Positions 22,350-36,090 of a stretch of 64,000 bases of DNA are shown piece by piece (position 1 is the first letter of the stretch; each line of letters starts with the position of its first letter). This DNA is from Lunularia cruciata. Lineage: Eukaryota > Streptophyta > Marchantiopsida > Lunulariales > Lunulariaceae. The translations under genes and the position numbers were made by a program. The stretch spans positions 56,773,034-56,837,033 of the forward strand of contig OX419762.1 of NCBI GenBank assembly GCA_948567375.1. Reading direction: 5' to 3'. Under the pieces are notes generated by a model, which ran no database searches, was not told where the DNA came from, and saw only the letters and a program-made list of their open reading frames with translations.

Positions 22350-25300
22350 TGTACTGTCAGGGTTTTGAAACACTAAATCCGTAACCTGCTAAGTTTTGTA
22401 GTTGCCAGAAAACCAGTCACCTTTTGCCACATCCAAAACCGTACAAAACTTCGCAGGCCTCCTACTGAGAGCATACAGCAGAGGATGCCAACTGTACAGC
22501 AATTTCTACCTGTAGAACTCAAATATGACGAATACGTCAAAACCTTCACATTTCTCAATGTTATAAGTTATGAGTGTGTTTTGTTTTACACCATAACTCG
22601 ATAATGTCGTTAACAGATGTGTCCAGGAGGAGGGTGATGCTAGTGCTAGTCATGACTGATGCAAGTTCACAAATCAGATTCTGGCTGTAGAGGAACAGAA
22701 TGATGCGAGGCTTTACAGCCAAAGCCAGGGGATGTAATGAAAGGACTTGATCGACAATCATGGAGTTGCAGTACAGATTGATGAGTTTACTGGAGCTTCC
22801 GAAGATTGAGCCTGCCAATCTCGTGTTAGCATCATCAACCGTGTCGCGCAAATAGCGAATCGAGCTGTGTTTATTGTTTCCAATTGCAGAAAAACGAATG
22901 AACACTTACAGCTATGCCATTGCGAGGTCCACCAACTGGAACTAGGCACTGGCCATAGCTGGAAGACCTCATGTTGCTGCAAATAATTTGCACTTTGCTG
23001 ATGTACGTTCTTCTATCGGATGTGCAATTGCTGCGAACTGGAAACTGTGACTAGGATACGACATGCGTTCTTCTGGTGTTCAGTTCTGAGTCCTGTGGTG
23101 GTATCGGAGTGGTGGTACAATTCCACGCCGAGTAGACGATAGGGAGTGTTTTATTGCTCTGGAATGCACTGAAAGTGATAGAGGTATATGTTAGAAAGTG
23201 AATATGGTTGCCATTGCTTGCAATTACAGGGTCATAGGTTCGATAGTGTAAGATTTTGTAGACTTCTCCCTCAAGAGTTGACGCGACGCTCAGAATCTGA
23301 CTGATCCTGAGATGATGCTCGATTCCGTCGACGATTTGAGCACGGAACTTGAAAGGTCAGAAGGGCCCTTTGTCAGAACGTTTTACCAGAACTTCTCACG
23401 CAGAGGCTGAGGGATGACACAAAATTCCATGTGGAAGTCGAGTATCGCCACCAGGAAATCAAGTCAAAAAGATGACCTAAGCAGCATGGAGGGAACTTGA
23501 ATGGATATAACGATCAACAGCAGCGGGAAAAGAAATTTTGAAAGTCAGTCAGGAACAAAGGATAGAGGTTGTAGAAGTCATTCTCTACGCTAAGATATGC
23601 TCTCCGCGACAACAGAGAAGCTATCGTGTGGAGATCCAACAGCCTTGGTGCTGCACAAAAGACGGTCGTCACAATATGGAAGCGCAACGTTTGGCTTCGG
23701 TTTAGCAATATGCCACGGACTGGCCACAATCAACCGGTGACCGACAACACAGGACAAGAAGCAATTTGTAGACTCACGGATCACTCGATTCAACCGGGAC
23801 AATCATACAACAGTTGAGGCTGAACCTCCTGATCTGGTCGTGATTCTCTTCTCTTGATTGTTAGGGAGAAACCCTAGACCACTTGAATGACTGATGTGAT
23901 TCGGAAGACATGAAGGAAGTGGATGCATGTTGAGGGACATGACTTCACCATAAGGACGCACACTGTCAAGACACGGTGTGGGAGGTGACTTACAGCAGAC
24001 CTTGATGTTGCTCGACAACCACAGATCCACTCATCCGATAGAACTCAATACTAGCTTCCAGGGTCCTTGACAACCCTCTGCGTGATGATAGGACCTGTAT
24101 TTAAAGACAGCAATTTTTACGTCGACATGTGATTGATTACACTATACAAACGAAAAGTCTTATACTCGGGTCACCATCGCACCAACTAACGATTAAGAGA
24201 GGGCAATCTTGCGCAGAACCTTGCTCGTTATCAAGTCTTCGGTTGAAGACAACGAAAACCGATTTGAAGATGAGAACGTCGACTGGATTATCAGGTGAGA
24301 AGTAAGCAAACATCATGCAGTGGTGCTTCCCGCCTGACAGAGCATGTATGAACGTCAAATGTGTTGGTTCAAACTCTTGTGTTGCTGAGATGAATCTGGC
24401 TACCAATGGCTAGTTTAGATATAGTCGTTAAACTCTCTGGTGACGAATCTCGTCACATTTAGCAAATAGATGCATTTAGTTAGAGTCAGGCAATCAAAAG
24501 TTTTGGAAGCACTGAGATTCTAAGGATTGCAGCTCTAGTCTCTCTAGTTCCGGATTGTTTTGTTCTTGACCTTGTTCAGAGATTACTGCTGTTGTAGTGA
24601 GGCACAAAATAGAGTGAAAGGAAATACACACCACTCGTGCCAACCATAAGCAGCAGCAAGACAACGAAATCTCGACAGACAGAGTTTGGCAAAGGGTGAC
24701 AGCTCTTCGCGGTGTGCTTTCTAGAATCTCAGAATTTATATGTCGAAGAAAAATCAGAAACAACACAATTATTCCCCTGTTTGATAAAAGACATCAGTAT
24801 ATCAACACGGCAAAAGCCGTCATGCTTTTTACAAATATAGTCAGAACGAAAGCACTAGGGACGATACAGTAAACGAAACTCCCATAAACTTGCCAGCAAG
24901 TGAGAAACAAAAGTAATGCAACTGCAATTTACTACAGTAGTTGAACGACTCATAAGATTACGGAACTTAGATGGTAATGTTAGGCATATGTCTACTAATG
25001 ATCGGATGAAGTCTCCAGGAAATCAATGCAAATTATAGATCGGCTGGTCGTTCTGAACACATCGCGAGCCCATACCATTATTACCTTCTTCGGTTCAGTG
25101 CTGTTGAAGCCTATGAGATCGGTTGTGTCAACCGACCTTATAGGCTTCTGAGACAGTATATTCTGAGAAATTTATTTCCAAACCATGATTGGCTTGTGCG
25201 CAATCCCAATCAAGGACCTGATACACTTATCTTGTTCTGATCCCAAGTTTTAGCTCTACAATGTCGGCTTTGAAAAATGTTAAATTTTATCTTGATTGCT

Positions 25301-25460
25301 GTACTTGTTCACTTGCCATCCTCTACTTCGATCTTCGGTTCCTGGCTTTCTCAGTTTCTCTGGAGAGTAAGTTGATAACGATCTTGACAGTTTTAAGATT
25401 TATCCCTCGATACACTTTTGCCAAAGTTTGAGACTTGTTCTTTGCGGCAGCTGTTCTTCA
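22350..25460. other. Intergenic, no gene supported
   Basis: Several frames of 70-114 codons occur on the minus strand (for example 22561-22905, 24137-24406 and 24494-24766). None shows a domain, a phased exon chain or a recognisable motif. Confidence 0.45.
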
Positions 25461-25471
25461 ACATCCTCGTA

Positions 25472-26412
25472 TTACTTCTTTTTGTGGGATGGTACTGACC
25501 ACTTGAGTGGTGGCACCTGAAGATCACTAAATCTCCTCTCGTCCGTCAGAAAGGATAACGCTGCGGCCGCATAGTACCCAATTTCATAGAGAATCTCCTG
25601 TCTAGGAGGGTATGTTGTGTACCTATACGTCGCAGCAGACAGATGCGCCAACTCGCGAAGCACCCCAGGAATAGATGTCATGCTAACCCTGTTTCTCTCA
25701 TATTGCGCCAAGTATGCGAAGATTGCAGCTGCATGAAGTCTGTTCACTAATTCACCATTGAAAAACAGCGCCACGAGAGCTTTTGTGGCCTCAGGTGGGC
25801 AAACATGTTCCGGAAGACTTTCAGTTCTGATGTTCAAAATCAAGTACGCTGCGTGTACTGCTTTGCATTGAAGCGCTTCAGGTCTCTCTTCACTCAGCAG
25901 ATCTATCAGACTGGGAAGAATTCCAGGTGTGGAACCCAATTCACACGCTATTTCTTCACGTTTAGCGAGGATTATGAAAGCACTCAAAGCTAGATCTCGA
26001 ATTTCAAGTTTCGTAGCTCTTGAGAAGAGATTTACCAACCCCTGAACTGCTCCCGGAGCGGAAGCCATTCGTCTGATGTTCTCACAACTGACAGCGAGAT
26101 AGGTGAAAGCTTGCAAAGCAACCCATTGACGGATTGTACATGTGTTCAATGAGAACAGATCAACGAGCCCCTCGAGAACTTCTGGTCGTGATGCTATGTC
26201 CTGCAGAACAGGTCTTGACAGTGACTTTCCTCGAGAATACGCTGCAAGAATTGCTGCACCTTCGCTCCTCGCTGAAGACGACGTTCCTCGAGCCAACTTG
26301 AACATTAACTCTTTCACTTTTCTTCTACGCGCGGCCGTCATTCCTTTCCTTCTCCACAGTACCATATCTTCACTGTCCGCAACGCGTGCAATCGCAAAGG
26401 CGACTTTCGCCT
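25472..26412 (-). CDS. Armadillo-repeat protein
   Basis: A long open exon ends at TAA/TAG 25472. Helical repeats of about 42 residues are visible, such as LQDIASRPEVLEGLVDLFS, MASAPGAVQGLVNLFS, LGSTPGILPSLIDLLS and MTSIPGVLRELAHLS, each preceded by an Ala/Leu-rich helix pair (for example ALQAFTYLAV). This is the armadillo pattern and forms a protein-binding superhelix. The first internal ATG is at 26365, but the frame stays open upstream (AKVAFAIARVADSED) to a CAG at 26413-26415. The exon therefore probably begins at an acceptor there, and an upstream exon was not identified. The C-terminus ends VPSHKKK. The specific partner is unknown. Confidence 0.8.
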
Positions 26413-26419
26413 GATGTGG

Positions 26420-29400
26420 ATCTTATATCAAGTAAATCGATGAATCAATATCACCCTCCGAAAATCTGAAAAGACAAAGACAATCTCCCATCCTAGAAAT
26501 CGGTATATCACAAGCAAAACTACACACTTCGCAAGACGAGGAAACTCCAAGTCGACCTTCCCTTGGTGCGGGATCTTAGCCAGTGCTTTAAATCGATGAA
26601 CCAATATCTCATTCTGCAAATCTATGAACACACGGGGAACCTTCCACCTCAGAAACTCGTCTAACACACGCTTGAACTAGTACGAAGTTAAGACGAATCA
26701 TACACATTCTATCCTGCTGATGGCTTTCACTTTCCAAACACAAACAACACAGCATTCAAATTAGCAGGACCTTCTCCATCTTAACAGAATGCTCCCTCCG
26801 CAAGGCGTTGAAGCGACAGCGTCAGGAATGCGTCTCAATTCGCCGCAGAAAGGCTCTCTTCGATCAAATCTAAGCTTCTGGTCTTGATCTCATCGAAAAC
26901 TGTCACTGATGTCTCACGTTCATCACAAGCTTACTCCAAAGGGACCTGTCTGAGAAAAGAAGGCTGCAATCTTTGATTAATTTGGACCTCAAGGACCTGT
27001 CACACATAGCAAATATCAAAATTGTTTACAACATCCGAGTTCATATGAAGCTGTTAAAACACAAAGAGAAGCTGCCTCCTTCTTCTTACTCCGACTGGCT
27101 ATAACGAGTGATTATGAGTGAGTGCAATCACAGTGTATGGTAGAATTCGTAGTCTTAAAGTTGAGTATTTTAAGGTTCGGACCCAGTTACCATGACTGAT
27201 AAATAACTTGCAGTCATTAACGTAACGTATCCGGGAAATGGGGGATTTAGTGTTTCACGAGAGATATATGCAGATTCTGCTCAGTTTGTCAAAGATTAAA
27301 AGATATTTTTCCCGTAGCTAAAGGTATTTGTTCATTTTGCATAACTGTTAAAATAGTATCCAAGAAGTTCACAGAATGTTGTAGTCATGCCCTTTTCTTT
27401 GCTATGGACTCTTATATTTGTTTGTGTCTTTATTTGGTTTTCTTGATCACAGTTTTTACACGATTGCAATTTCGGTTTAGTTTCGTCCAATCCTCGTACC
27501 TGTTAAAGGATCTTGTGTAAATTGGAACAATTTCAGAGAAGAAAATTGTGCTAATAATTAATAGGATTTCCTTGTTGCTATAGAGGTCATATATTCAAAG
27601 TAATGTCAGATTGAAGTTGTCTTTTGATGTTCTCCATCAGAGATTTTAGGAACATGTCAACAGTTTCGATCTAATTCTTCAGTCTTTCTCTCCATCTTGA
27701 TGTTTTTCTTAATGAAAATTAATTGATTGGTTAATAAGCATTAACTGATTATTTAATCAAAATTAAAACGTGCATTAATGGCCTCAATTGTAGATGGGTG
27801 ACCAAGAGAATAAGCATAGTAATCAGATCACCTTCATCCAAATTGCCACTCCCCGGCTCCCCCGCCCCAAAACATAAGATGTCATCAACTGCAGCCCGAT
27901 ACAAGGAATTTCCGGAACTGGAAACACTTTGATGAAATAACACTGAAGATTTTAGCGGAAATAGGGTGTAACCCAGATCCGAGTGAAATACAGAACTTAG
28001 ATCCCCAGCCGTTGGTGGAGCCACTTCATATGATAACCCGATTTGGAGAAAGCGCAGGGAAGAAAACTCGTTTCACGAATGGCCCAACGCTCGATATCTC
28101 TCTGGATGATCAGTTACCATCTCTAAACTCTCTTAATATTTGCCTCGGTCTCAAATATCAATTCTACCAGCCCATCGTCCAAGTTCCTCTGCGTTTCGAT
28201 GTACCAACTTTTCCGGTTGGTGTGCTGTGTCGAGTATACAATGACATCATTACTTCCTTTAGTAAAGGGTTTCGCCACTCGTTTACGCCCCTGGTGTTCG
28301 AGATTTCTCGTTGGTGGGAAGTTATTCAGCACACGGATGGAGAATGATCCTCTTCATTCCTCATTTTGTCATTTTTCGAGGTCAACAGGCTTAAGCTGTC
28401 TTTCAACGCCTGTTTGTTTGACGTGCGAGTCGACATGTACCATCTCCGCGCGAATTCATCTTGGCAATGAATGCCGCTGTGCGGCACGGTTCTTTTTCTA
28501 ATTTTGCACTGAAAAACATACTTCTCAGATGCATGTAGTTTGTACTCTTAATCCTCCAACGACAGATCAGCTCCTTCGACGGGAACTCCACATAGGAAAT
28601 GCGAATCAGCTTCTTTTGAGGGTGCCCTCATACATTCTCAGGTAGTGGAATCATTTCTCGCACTACCATGATAAAAAGCAAAGATAAAGGTGAAACTACG
28701 TCTGAAGCACAACAGATCTAAAGCCCGACGGGAAGGAAGCTCATTAACACAGGATAAACATGCTTCGTATTCTACTACACAAATTGAAGGACTAGTCCAT
28801 GCAGCAGACATTGAGTGCGGAGAAAATCACTCAGGCATGCTATCCATCTAGATTGCAACCTCGCTGATTGAAATATTTTACTCAAGATTCAGAACTTGAT
28901 TGCCAAGTAATAATCGTCTCACAAACAAGGTCCAACCACTTTACTTGAGAAATTGAGTAACTACATGAGCATTAAGAGCTCCTCAGCTTCGTTTATCAAA
29001 AATATCACTCTGGATGGTCAGAAATCACTAAACTGCTCCGAATTTAAGGAGGTAATTGCTCCACTGCAGAGCTCCAAAGAATGAACTAGGTGCTAACAGA
29101 AAGTAAAGCCCACCCAAACCATGTGATCCACCAGCTCCCAAGCTTCCCGCCCGATACAACCTAGGCTTTTGAATCAGCTTTGGCCAGACCCATACAAATT
29201 TACAAGAACAACGAGCACTTGCAACAACAGTGATTGCTCCTAAGGATCCAAGATCCGGGATTTTATTGGGCTCCAGCAGTGAACACTCTATTATGGTGGG
29301 TATTTGCACCCATGAACATTCGATAATCTCAATAGAAATAGAATCTAGGGCAGAGAAGAACCCTAACTGCACATCTGCAGACTCAAGTTAACCTCTACAT

Positions 29401-29490
29401 TAAATTCACAAATACTGCGAAAAGACCACCCTGAACTCTCAAACGGCTCCCGCTCTTCAACTTCCGTCCCATAAATAACATATACTACAA
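26420..29490. other. Upstream/intergenic, no gene supported
   Basis: It contains a direct repeat of about 35 bases beginning TCGATGAA.CAATATC at about 26438 and 26593. The frames at 27749-28024 (-) and 28012-28347 (+) lack any support. Bases 29028-29490 are likely 3' untranslated sequence of the next gene. Confidence 0.45.
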
Positions 29491-29494
29491 AGTT

Positions 29495-32400
29495 TCACCT
29501 GACAGGCTGTTGATTGTAGTGATTCTTCTCCTTCTTCTTAGCAGCTGCCAGTTTAGCGGCCCTTGCGGCTGCCTCAGAGGCCGCTGCTTTAGCTGCAGCA
29601 TCACTTTCCTTCATCGACTTCTTCTTCTTGAGCGAGGCCAGTTTCTTTAGTACTTCTTTGGGATCTGCAGGAGGACCATTAGCGTCTCCTTCTTCCGCAG
29701 TGGTTTCCTCCACTGTTCTAACTGAATCGGCATCAGGAGTGGGAGGAACTTCTCCATCTTTCCCCTCCTTGAATGACTTTTCCTTCTTCGCTTTTCTCCT
29801 TTTCGTGCTCTTGCTTTCCGTCAGGATGGGACCACTTCTAGACTCACCTTCCTCTATTTGTTCTCCCACATCCTCCACCTTCTTTTCAACCTCATCGACA
29901 ATAGGAAGAGGAGTTCCTGAGTAGTCATGCAATCGGACGGTTAGATTATGCAATTCAATAAAATGTCGAGGGAAAAACCGAACCGAAGGTATGTGTACTA
30001 CTGCATTGCTAGAATGCCCATTACCAAAATGGTGCTTCCGCAGAAGAGCCCAATGATACGATGAAATGGAAAGATCATAGGTACAACCCTTACACGTAAT
30101 TTACTCAAGGTAGACAGACGATTTCCTAACACCACCCCATTGCACACAGGAGGAACATCAATGAAACAGGAACACTACATAATTTTCCTCTAAAACATCA
30201 ACACAACAGACTCAGATTGGAGGAGTGTATAGGATGGATGCACAACCATTTTCCTCCTTGGGAGTGAGGCCAAGTTCTAGAAGCACAGCATCAAGCTCTG
30301 CCAACTCCTTCTTCTTCAGCTCCTTCTTAGACAATTGCCGTTCTGGCTCCCGTGACACAAGAAGAGGTGGAAGAGCTGATCTCATGGGAGTCTCGCTAGA
30401 GGCTCCTGTGGAATCATTTTCGTGTTGTTCCTCATCTGCATCATCTTCGATTTCTTCCTCTCCTTCATCTTCACCTTCCGACTCCTGAAGCCACAGTAAT
30501 TGTCGTTAACTAAGTAAGTCAATGAGATCATACAGACAAGAGAATGTGCAACGTATCTACTGAGCTGACTCACGACTTAGTCAACTTCTCAACACCTCAG
30601 AGACTACTGTTGTCCTATAACTGATCGTGCATCTCAACGGAAATAGATGCGAAGAACAAGGACCGTTCTCTATACTAAATGTCTCAATTGATTCATCACG
30701 TTACAAAGACTACATTACTTTTCTGAAATAACGTTGAAATTCGACGAGTCCCCATAGTCATAAGTGCAGCCTTTAGATTGTCAAGCGAACATCAGCATCA
30801 AGACCCGATATCGTGCGAAAAGTTCCCGTGGGCCAAAGGATGGCCACCTGAAGGCCACTAGAATCTAAGGTTGGAACGGCAGTCGCAAGATTGGAAGAGT
30901 AAATCTGCCAGCCAAACACAACTGATGACTAACACTATCCTCAACCTAATGGAGGCTGTGTTGATGAGGGATGAAGGTGCGCCTGTCTGCTGCAATGTGA
31001 ATTTGAGATTCAAGGCTTTGATCTAATGCAGAGCATGCTTTCTTGTCAGGATGCCGAGTCATTACTAGGCGATAGAGGTGAACCGAAGTCCTATGACCAC
31101 AGTGATATAGATAACTTCCACACGCTCGACTACATACAGAACTACTGTCTACATAATTCAGAATGGTCAAACTTGAATTGCTAATGATCTTGACTTCAAT
31201 ATTTGTACGTTAGCACCCTATATCGCGCGCTAGCACCTTATTCAGCTCCCATAGCTAGCGTTACACGTGACACGGAGCTACTGCGACTACCCCATATCTG
31301 TCACCGTTCACAACAAGAACCAGGGCTCATTGTGCCTCCAAAGGAAAACCCGGCAAACCTGCAGGCCGAATTTCTAACCCGGGCTGGCGCGTACTACGAG
31401 CATAAGGTAAGCCGCTATTATAGACTTGAGAACGGTAATAGGCAGATACGCCCAGGCGCCTGAAAAAGAAACTCGACTTCAAACATAAAATCTGACCAGG
31501 GATCTATCGAGATCAGAAGAATGACGCTTTGAATGAGGCCATAAAAAGACAGTATACCAAGAAAGTCCTCTGGAGACATGGACTGTTCCCTGATATACAC
31601 AAGTGACGGCCACCGTAAAACGCGCCAAGCTCTCGTGTATGAATTGCTCGCAATGCTCATGAAACATATCAAGGCATCATAAGGTCATCTGGCCTGGAAA
31701 GGGTCTGCCAAAACAAGAGAAGATGCAAACTGGCTGTGGATAATCATCAGCGTACAAAGTCTTGCCAATGTAGCACAAGAGCTCACCTGAGATCCGATGA
31801 GCTGTACAGCCACTGACATGCGCATGTCTTTTTATCCTAAAAATATGGGGGTTGGGCACAGGGAACGAGGGTCGGGAAGCAAGATAACAGATCTAATCTT
31901 CCTGAATGAAGATGCCCTAGAAAACACCACATGGGCAATAGGTATTCATGTATAAACTGCGACACGGCAGGACTCCTGATTGATGAATCCTCCGTATGTC
32001 GTCTTGTATGCAGGGATGGCAACTTGCAGCTCTCTCGAGGAAAACCCTAACATCTGCACCACGCTTAGGAGCTTCCAAGGATCATACGAATTTTTCCACA
32101 TCGGAAAAGAGCAGAAAGCAACCGATGACGTGCTCTCCCAGGTTTCCCCACCTCAGACTGTAGGAGCTCGAAGTACTAGAATTGACTTGTCATGATGTTG
32201 TGAGAAGGACCTTAGGTTTCCTTTCCCTACCCTGCCTTCAGAGGACAACCATAAGGACTGCTGTCCATGGAGGTGGTATGTTTAGCGTTAACAAAAACTG
32301 ACGGCACCGAACCTACTCCGCTCTTCACTGGGAAAACCTAACAGCAATGTTCAGGGAAGTTTTAAGTCACAAAGAATACACGCTTCGGTAGAGATCGCGA

Positions 32401-32838
32401 GCTCGACACTCTAGTAGGAGTTAGGTTTCCCGACGAGATCTGGGCGTGAACGTAACGGGAGAAGAGGCAAATGAGAAAGCAGCTGTAGTGTAGGGTAGTT
32501 ACCTCGCCCTGACTCAAGCCACCATCCTTCACAGCCGATGCAGCTTCCGAGACCTGATCGGGCGCCCAAGGAGCGGGTGGTGGAACAGTCGTGGCGTAGT
32601 AATCGTCATCGTCATCACAATCAGCCCAAGATTTAACGGTGACCTGACTCGGTGCCCAGAATTGCTCAGGCTCATCGTCCTTCTTATCGCCCTTGGAGTC
32701 CTTGCTCTTGCTGGAAGCCTTATCCTTGTCCGACAACTTCTTCTTGTTAGATTTGCGGCGTTTTTTCTCGAGTGCAGAAAAAATGTTCGTACTGCTTATC
32801 GCCGCCAATCCATCGTCCTTCTTGATTCCTCCGACCAT
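29495..32838 (-). CDS. Conserved plant Lys/Glu-rich protein
   Basis: Three exons, 32838-32503, 30484-30247 and 29916-29495, join with matching phases to encode 331 residues. Exon 1 begins MVGGIKKDDGLAA and holds NIFSALEKKRRKSNKKK, then FWAPSQVTVKSWADCDDDDDY and YATTVPPPAPW. Exon 2 has an acidic block (EGEDEGEEEIEDDADEE) and ERQLSKKELKKKELAELDA, followed by VLLELGLTPKEENG. Exon 3 is charged and ends in an Ala/Lys helix and NQQPVR. I recall uncharacterised land-plant proteins with the same FWAP..KSWAD..YATT.PP and ERQLSKKELKKK blocks; the function is unknown to me. Low complexity suggests a largely disordered, possibly nuclear protein. Intron 1 is about 2 kb. Confidence 0.85.
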
Positions 32839-32839
32839 C

Positions 32840-34290
32840 CTAGCTAGTCGTTGCCTGTATTACTTCCTCACAGATCACTCTATTGAGTTCCTACTCAATC
32901 AAATCTGTCACCAGCCTATCCGTAACACGACCAGTCCGAGACCCTAAATCGAGCCCAGGGCGAGGGAGAGATCAGTCGGGCCCCGCCCTCGCGATCTCAA
33001 CTGCGAAGTTGGCCAGATTCGGCCCCTGTTCGACTTCCTAATAGTCTTGAACCTACGTATCTCTATCTATCCACTTCTTCTCTTCTTTCTATCTATTCAC
33101 TTTGGTCCGGGGACTCGTCCCTCCTGTCTTCTTCTCTCCCGTCTTTCCTCCTCTCCTATACTGTCTATCTGCGTGTGCACTGCGGCAGCACGCGATGCAA
33201 CAAAAGGCAGCAGCGGACGGGATGGCCGAAATGGATGAAGGAATATGGAGAAGAAGAAACGGCAGAAGCAGCCGTGCCACTGCAGTGCTCCAAACCCAGG
33301 GAAGAGAACAACAGAGAGAGGCGATTACCCCCGATAGGGAGAGAAAGAGAGAGAGAAGAGAAAGGGGAAGTGGTGGAGGTGGAGAGGAGGTGTTCCTTCC
33401 TTCCTGTGTAAGGTGGAAGAAGAGGGGTTGGATGGGAAGAGGAGGATGGAGAAAAAAGAGCCTCCGGACTCCGTGAGGGGCTAATAAGGGAGAAGGACGA
33501 GGAGGATGGAAGGAGGAGGACAGGAGGGATGGGAGGAAACGTTGGAGGGGAGGAGGAGCGGATGAGGAGGTCAGGCGTTCGAGACGAAATGCGGATTGGC
33601 GGATTGGTGTGTAGTAGAAGAGAGGAGGCGGCCGTCATGAAGCAGAGCCCTCCCTCTCCTGCCTTCGCTCCCGTTTTCCCCTTCCCTTTCCTTCCTCTCC
33701 ACTGCCTCTTCTCCACCCACAACAAAACGCGAAGTAGCAGACGAGACCCTGCTTACCTGCGCCTGTCACCACTCAAATCACTTCTACTCTAATTCGCTCA
33801 CCCCTTCTTCTTCTCCCTCTAAGCGTTGTAACAACTAATCAAAGAACAGCTGCGGCAGCAAAATCAATCCCCTAATGGAAACGGCAAAGCAGGGCAGGGT
33901 TCCTTCCCGTCCCTTCCCTGTCACCTCCTTGCTTGCTTGTCTCTCTCCTCTTCGCCACACGCAGCAGGGACAAAACCAACGAGAGAGCCGAGTACGCGTG
34001 TTGGTGTCTGCCCGGAAGAGAGAGAATGGAACCTAAGTCCGAGGGCTCTAATGGAGCGGACGCGCTAATGCGTACCTCCGCGGAGGACGGGCCCGTGTTG
34101 CGGGACGGCAGGCAAGACGAGGAGAGCTTCATCCACTGCGAACCGCGCGCGAGACCGGGAAAGGAGGCATCCCTGTCATCCCATCCATCCGCTCGTCTGC
34201 TTCTTATCCACGCGCCGCGCATTCCCACCTCACCCCACCGCCTATCTAATTGCCCGCGCTCAATGTCTGACGTTTCCACTCGATACTAAT
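32840..34290. other. GA/CT-rich promoter or leader region
   Basis: Upstream of the 32838 gene. It shows strong strand asymmetry: pyrimidine-rich at 33050-33170 and purine-rich GGA/GA tracts at 33300-33560, with pyrimidine-rich again at 33640-33800. Long open frames here (for example 33165-33725) are low-complexity artefacts. Such GA/CT tracts are common in plant promoters and 5' leaders. Confidence 0.5.
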
Positions 34291-34390
34291 AGGGGTAGAC
34301 TTAAGGGTAGGGCTACCTGTTCCTACCCTCCTCCATCCACTATAGCTAAAGCAGCATCTTAAGATTAGCAACTATGTTAGCTTTTGTCTA

Positions 34391-34595
34391 TCCTTCTCGA
34401 TCACAATGTTTAATCGTTATCAAACATATCTTGTAATCACTCATTCTTTATCAATCCTTCTGAATCACAAGCTTTAATCGCTGTCAATCACAAACATATC
34501 TTTTTTACTCACAAGCTTCAATCATTGTCAATCATATCTTTTAATCTCTTATTCTTTGTTAACCCTTCTGAATCACAAGCTTTAACATAGCATTC
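34391..34595. repeat. Degenerate tandem repeat, unit about 75-80 bases
   Basis: The phrases TATCCTTCT.GA.TCACAA and GTCAATCA..CATATCTT recur three times with decay, the last copy partial. CATAGCATTCATT is then doubled at 34587-34612. Confidence 0.6.
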
Positions 34596-35245
34596 ATTAA
34601 ACATAGCATTCATTCAATTATTTACTTTCCAACGAGAGCTTCATCTAGGTATTATTAAAGAAACCAAAATTTTATTTTTCTCTTATCCCTCAGCATGTCT
34701 TTTGAACCTTCCTCTTCTCTTGATGGGAAAGTTTTATTTTTCCGTATCCTTTGAATAAATAAATGAAATAAATCCTTTGAATCTCTGAATGTAAAGGTTT
34801 CACTTTCCGAAATCAAAAACAAATAGAGGCAATGTTTTCTCTTTTACCTTTTCTAAAAAAAAAGAACTATAGACCTCATGGCAAGGGTATGACTTTGTAG
34901 ATCACATCACCTCTATTATTTTCAAAGTTCATTTGTACACTTCGAGGCCATCCATAGTTTTATTATTCCCAATAGTATTGTTTTGGTTTCTTAGTTATTA
35001 AACCAAGTCTTGAGCCATCTTCATCTATCATATCCTAGACTAGACTACAGACAATTATTCTTATTAAACAAACCACGTCGTATTAAGCCATCATCTTTGC
35101 ACTTTCATCATTAGCTTTTTCCACTTCTTAGCTTCCTTGTAAGGGAATCCAAAATGAATCACCTTAGTCAACAAAAAGGATATCTCCACTTAATTATGGC
35201 AGTGAATATGTCTAATAGAATGTGATAACGGGATTTCAAGTTCTG

Positions 35246-35298
35246 TTTTTTTTTTTTTTTAAGTCTTATTTGCAAGTCGGTGCCTTACAAATAAGACT
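35246..35298. repeat. Poly-T run followed by an 11-bp inverted repeat
   Basis: Fifteen Ts at 35246-35260, then AGTCTTATTTG (35262-35272) and its perfect inverse CAAATAAGACT (35288-35298) around a 15-base loop. Confidence 0.8.
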
Positions 35299-36048
35299 GT
35301 AGTCCTCGAAGAATGTCAGATCAAATGGCACCATCCTAATAATTAATAATTAACGATATCAAGTTGAATGGATTAAGGAATACACAGGAAGTTTCCTTTA
35401 ACTGTACTCACACACAAGTTATGAATAAATGTCTACGTTTGACTTATTTTATCTTGACTTCTTTGCTTGTCCTACATATACTGTAGTATTAGAATCTCCT
35501 TCTGTTTATGAGTTTCTTCCTTTCTGTCTTTTAATTTCCTGATCCCTGTAACTATCATCTCAACAATAGTTGCAAAGATGATATTGATGGGTGATCTGAT
35601 GTGGTGGAAAATTGTTAACTGAAGAATATGCATAAAATCTCAACCTTTGGAAAATATCTAGAATTGTCTCTAGCACAAAATATTATAAATTCAAAATTCA
35701 TTGATATTCATTTTCTTATGGAACTGACATACGTCAATGATAGATTATGGATTATTGCTTCCAGCTCTTTGAGTGCTTGTTATATCGAAAGAACTGTCTT
35801 GAATACTGGAAAATTACTTTCAAAGACTTTTTCGAATAGTTATGTTAGACTTGGAATGATTAGTCGTTAGAAATTCTGCAAATGTATAACCTAACTTAAG
35901 CGTATGATAACATGAAGATCTGTTTCTACGAGAAACACAAACGTCTAATTGATGGGTTTAACTAAAGTGATGAACAATAATCAAGAAAAAATATCAATTT
36001 GGATTATGGACCCCATGTTTGTAGACCAAAGAGATTCCATATTCTTGT

Positions 36049-36090
36049 ATGTTAACTTTCATTCAAAGTATGTTAACTTTCATTCAAAGT
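36049..36090. repeat. 21-bp tandem duplication
   Basis: ATGTTAACTTTCATTCAAAG followed by T occurs twice in a row. Confidence 0.85.

Noticed and set aside
33165-33725. A 186-codon minus-strand frame rich in Ser, Leu and Pro
   Set aside because: Low-complexity CT-rich DNA; overlapping frames of similar length on both strands and no motif.
33872-34289. Overlapping frames of 118-135 codons on both strands
   Set aside because: GC-rich stretch with no domain or splice partner; likely chance.
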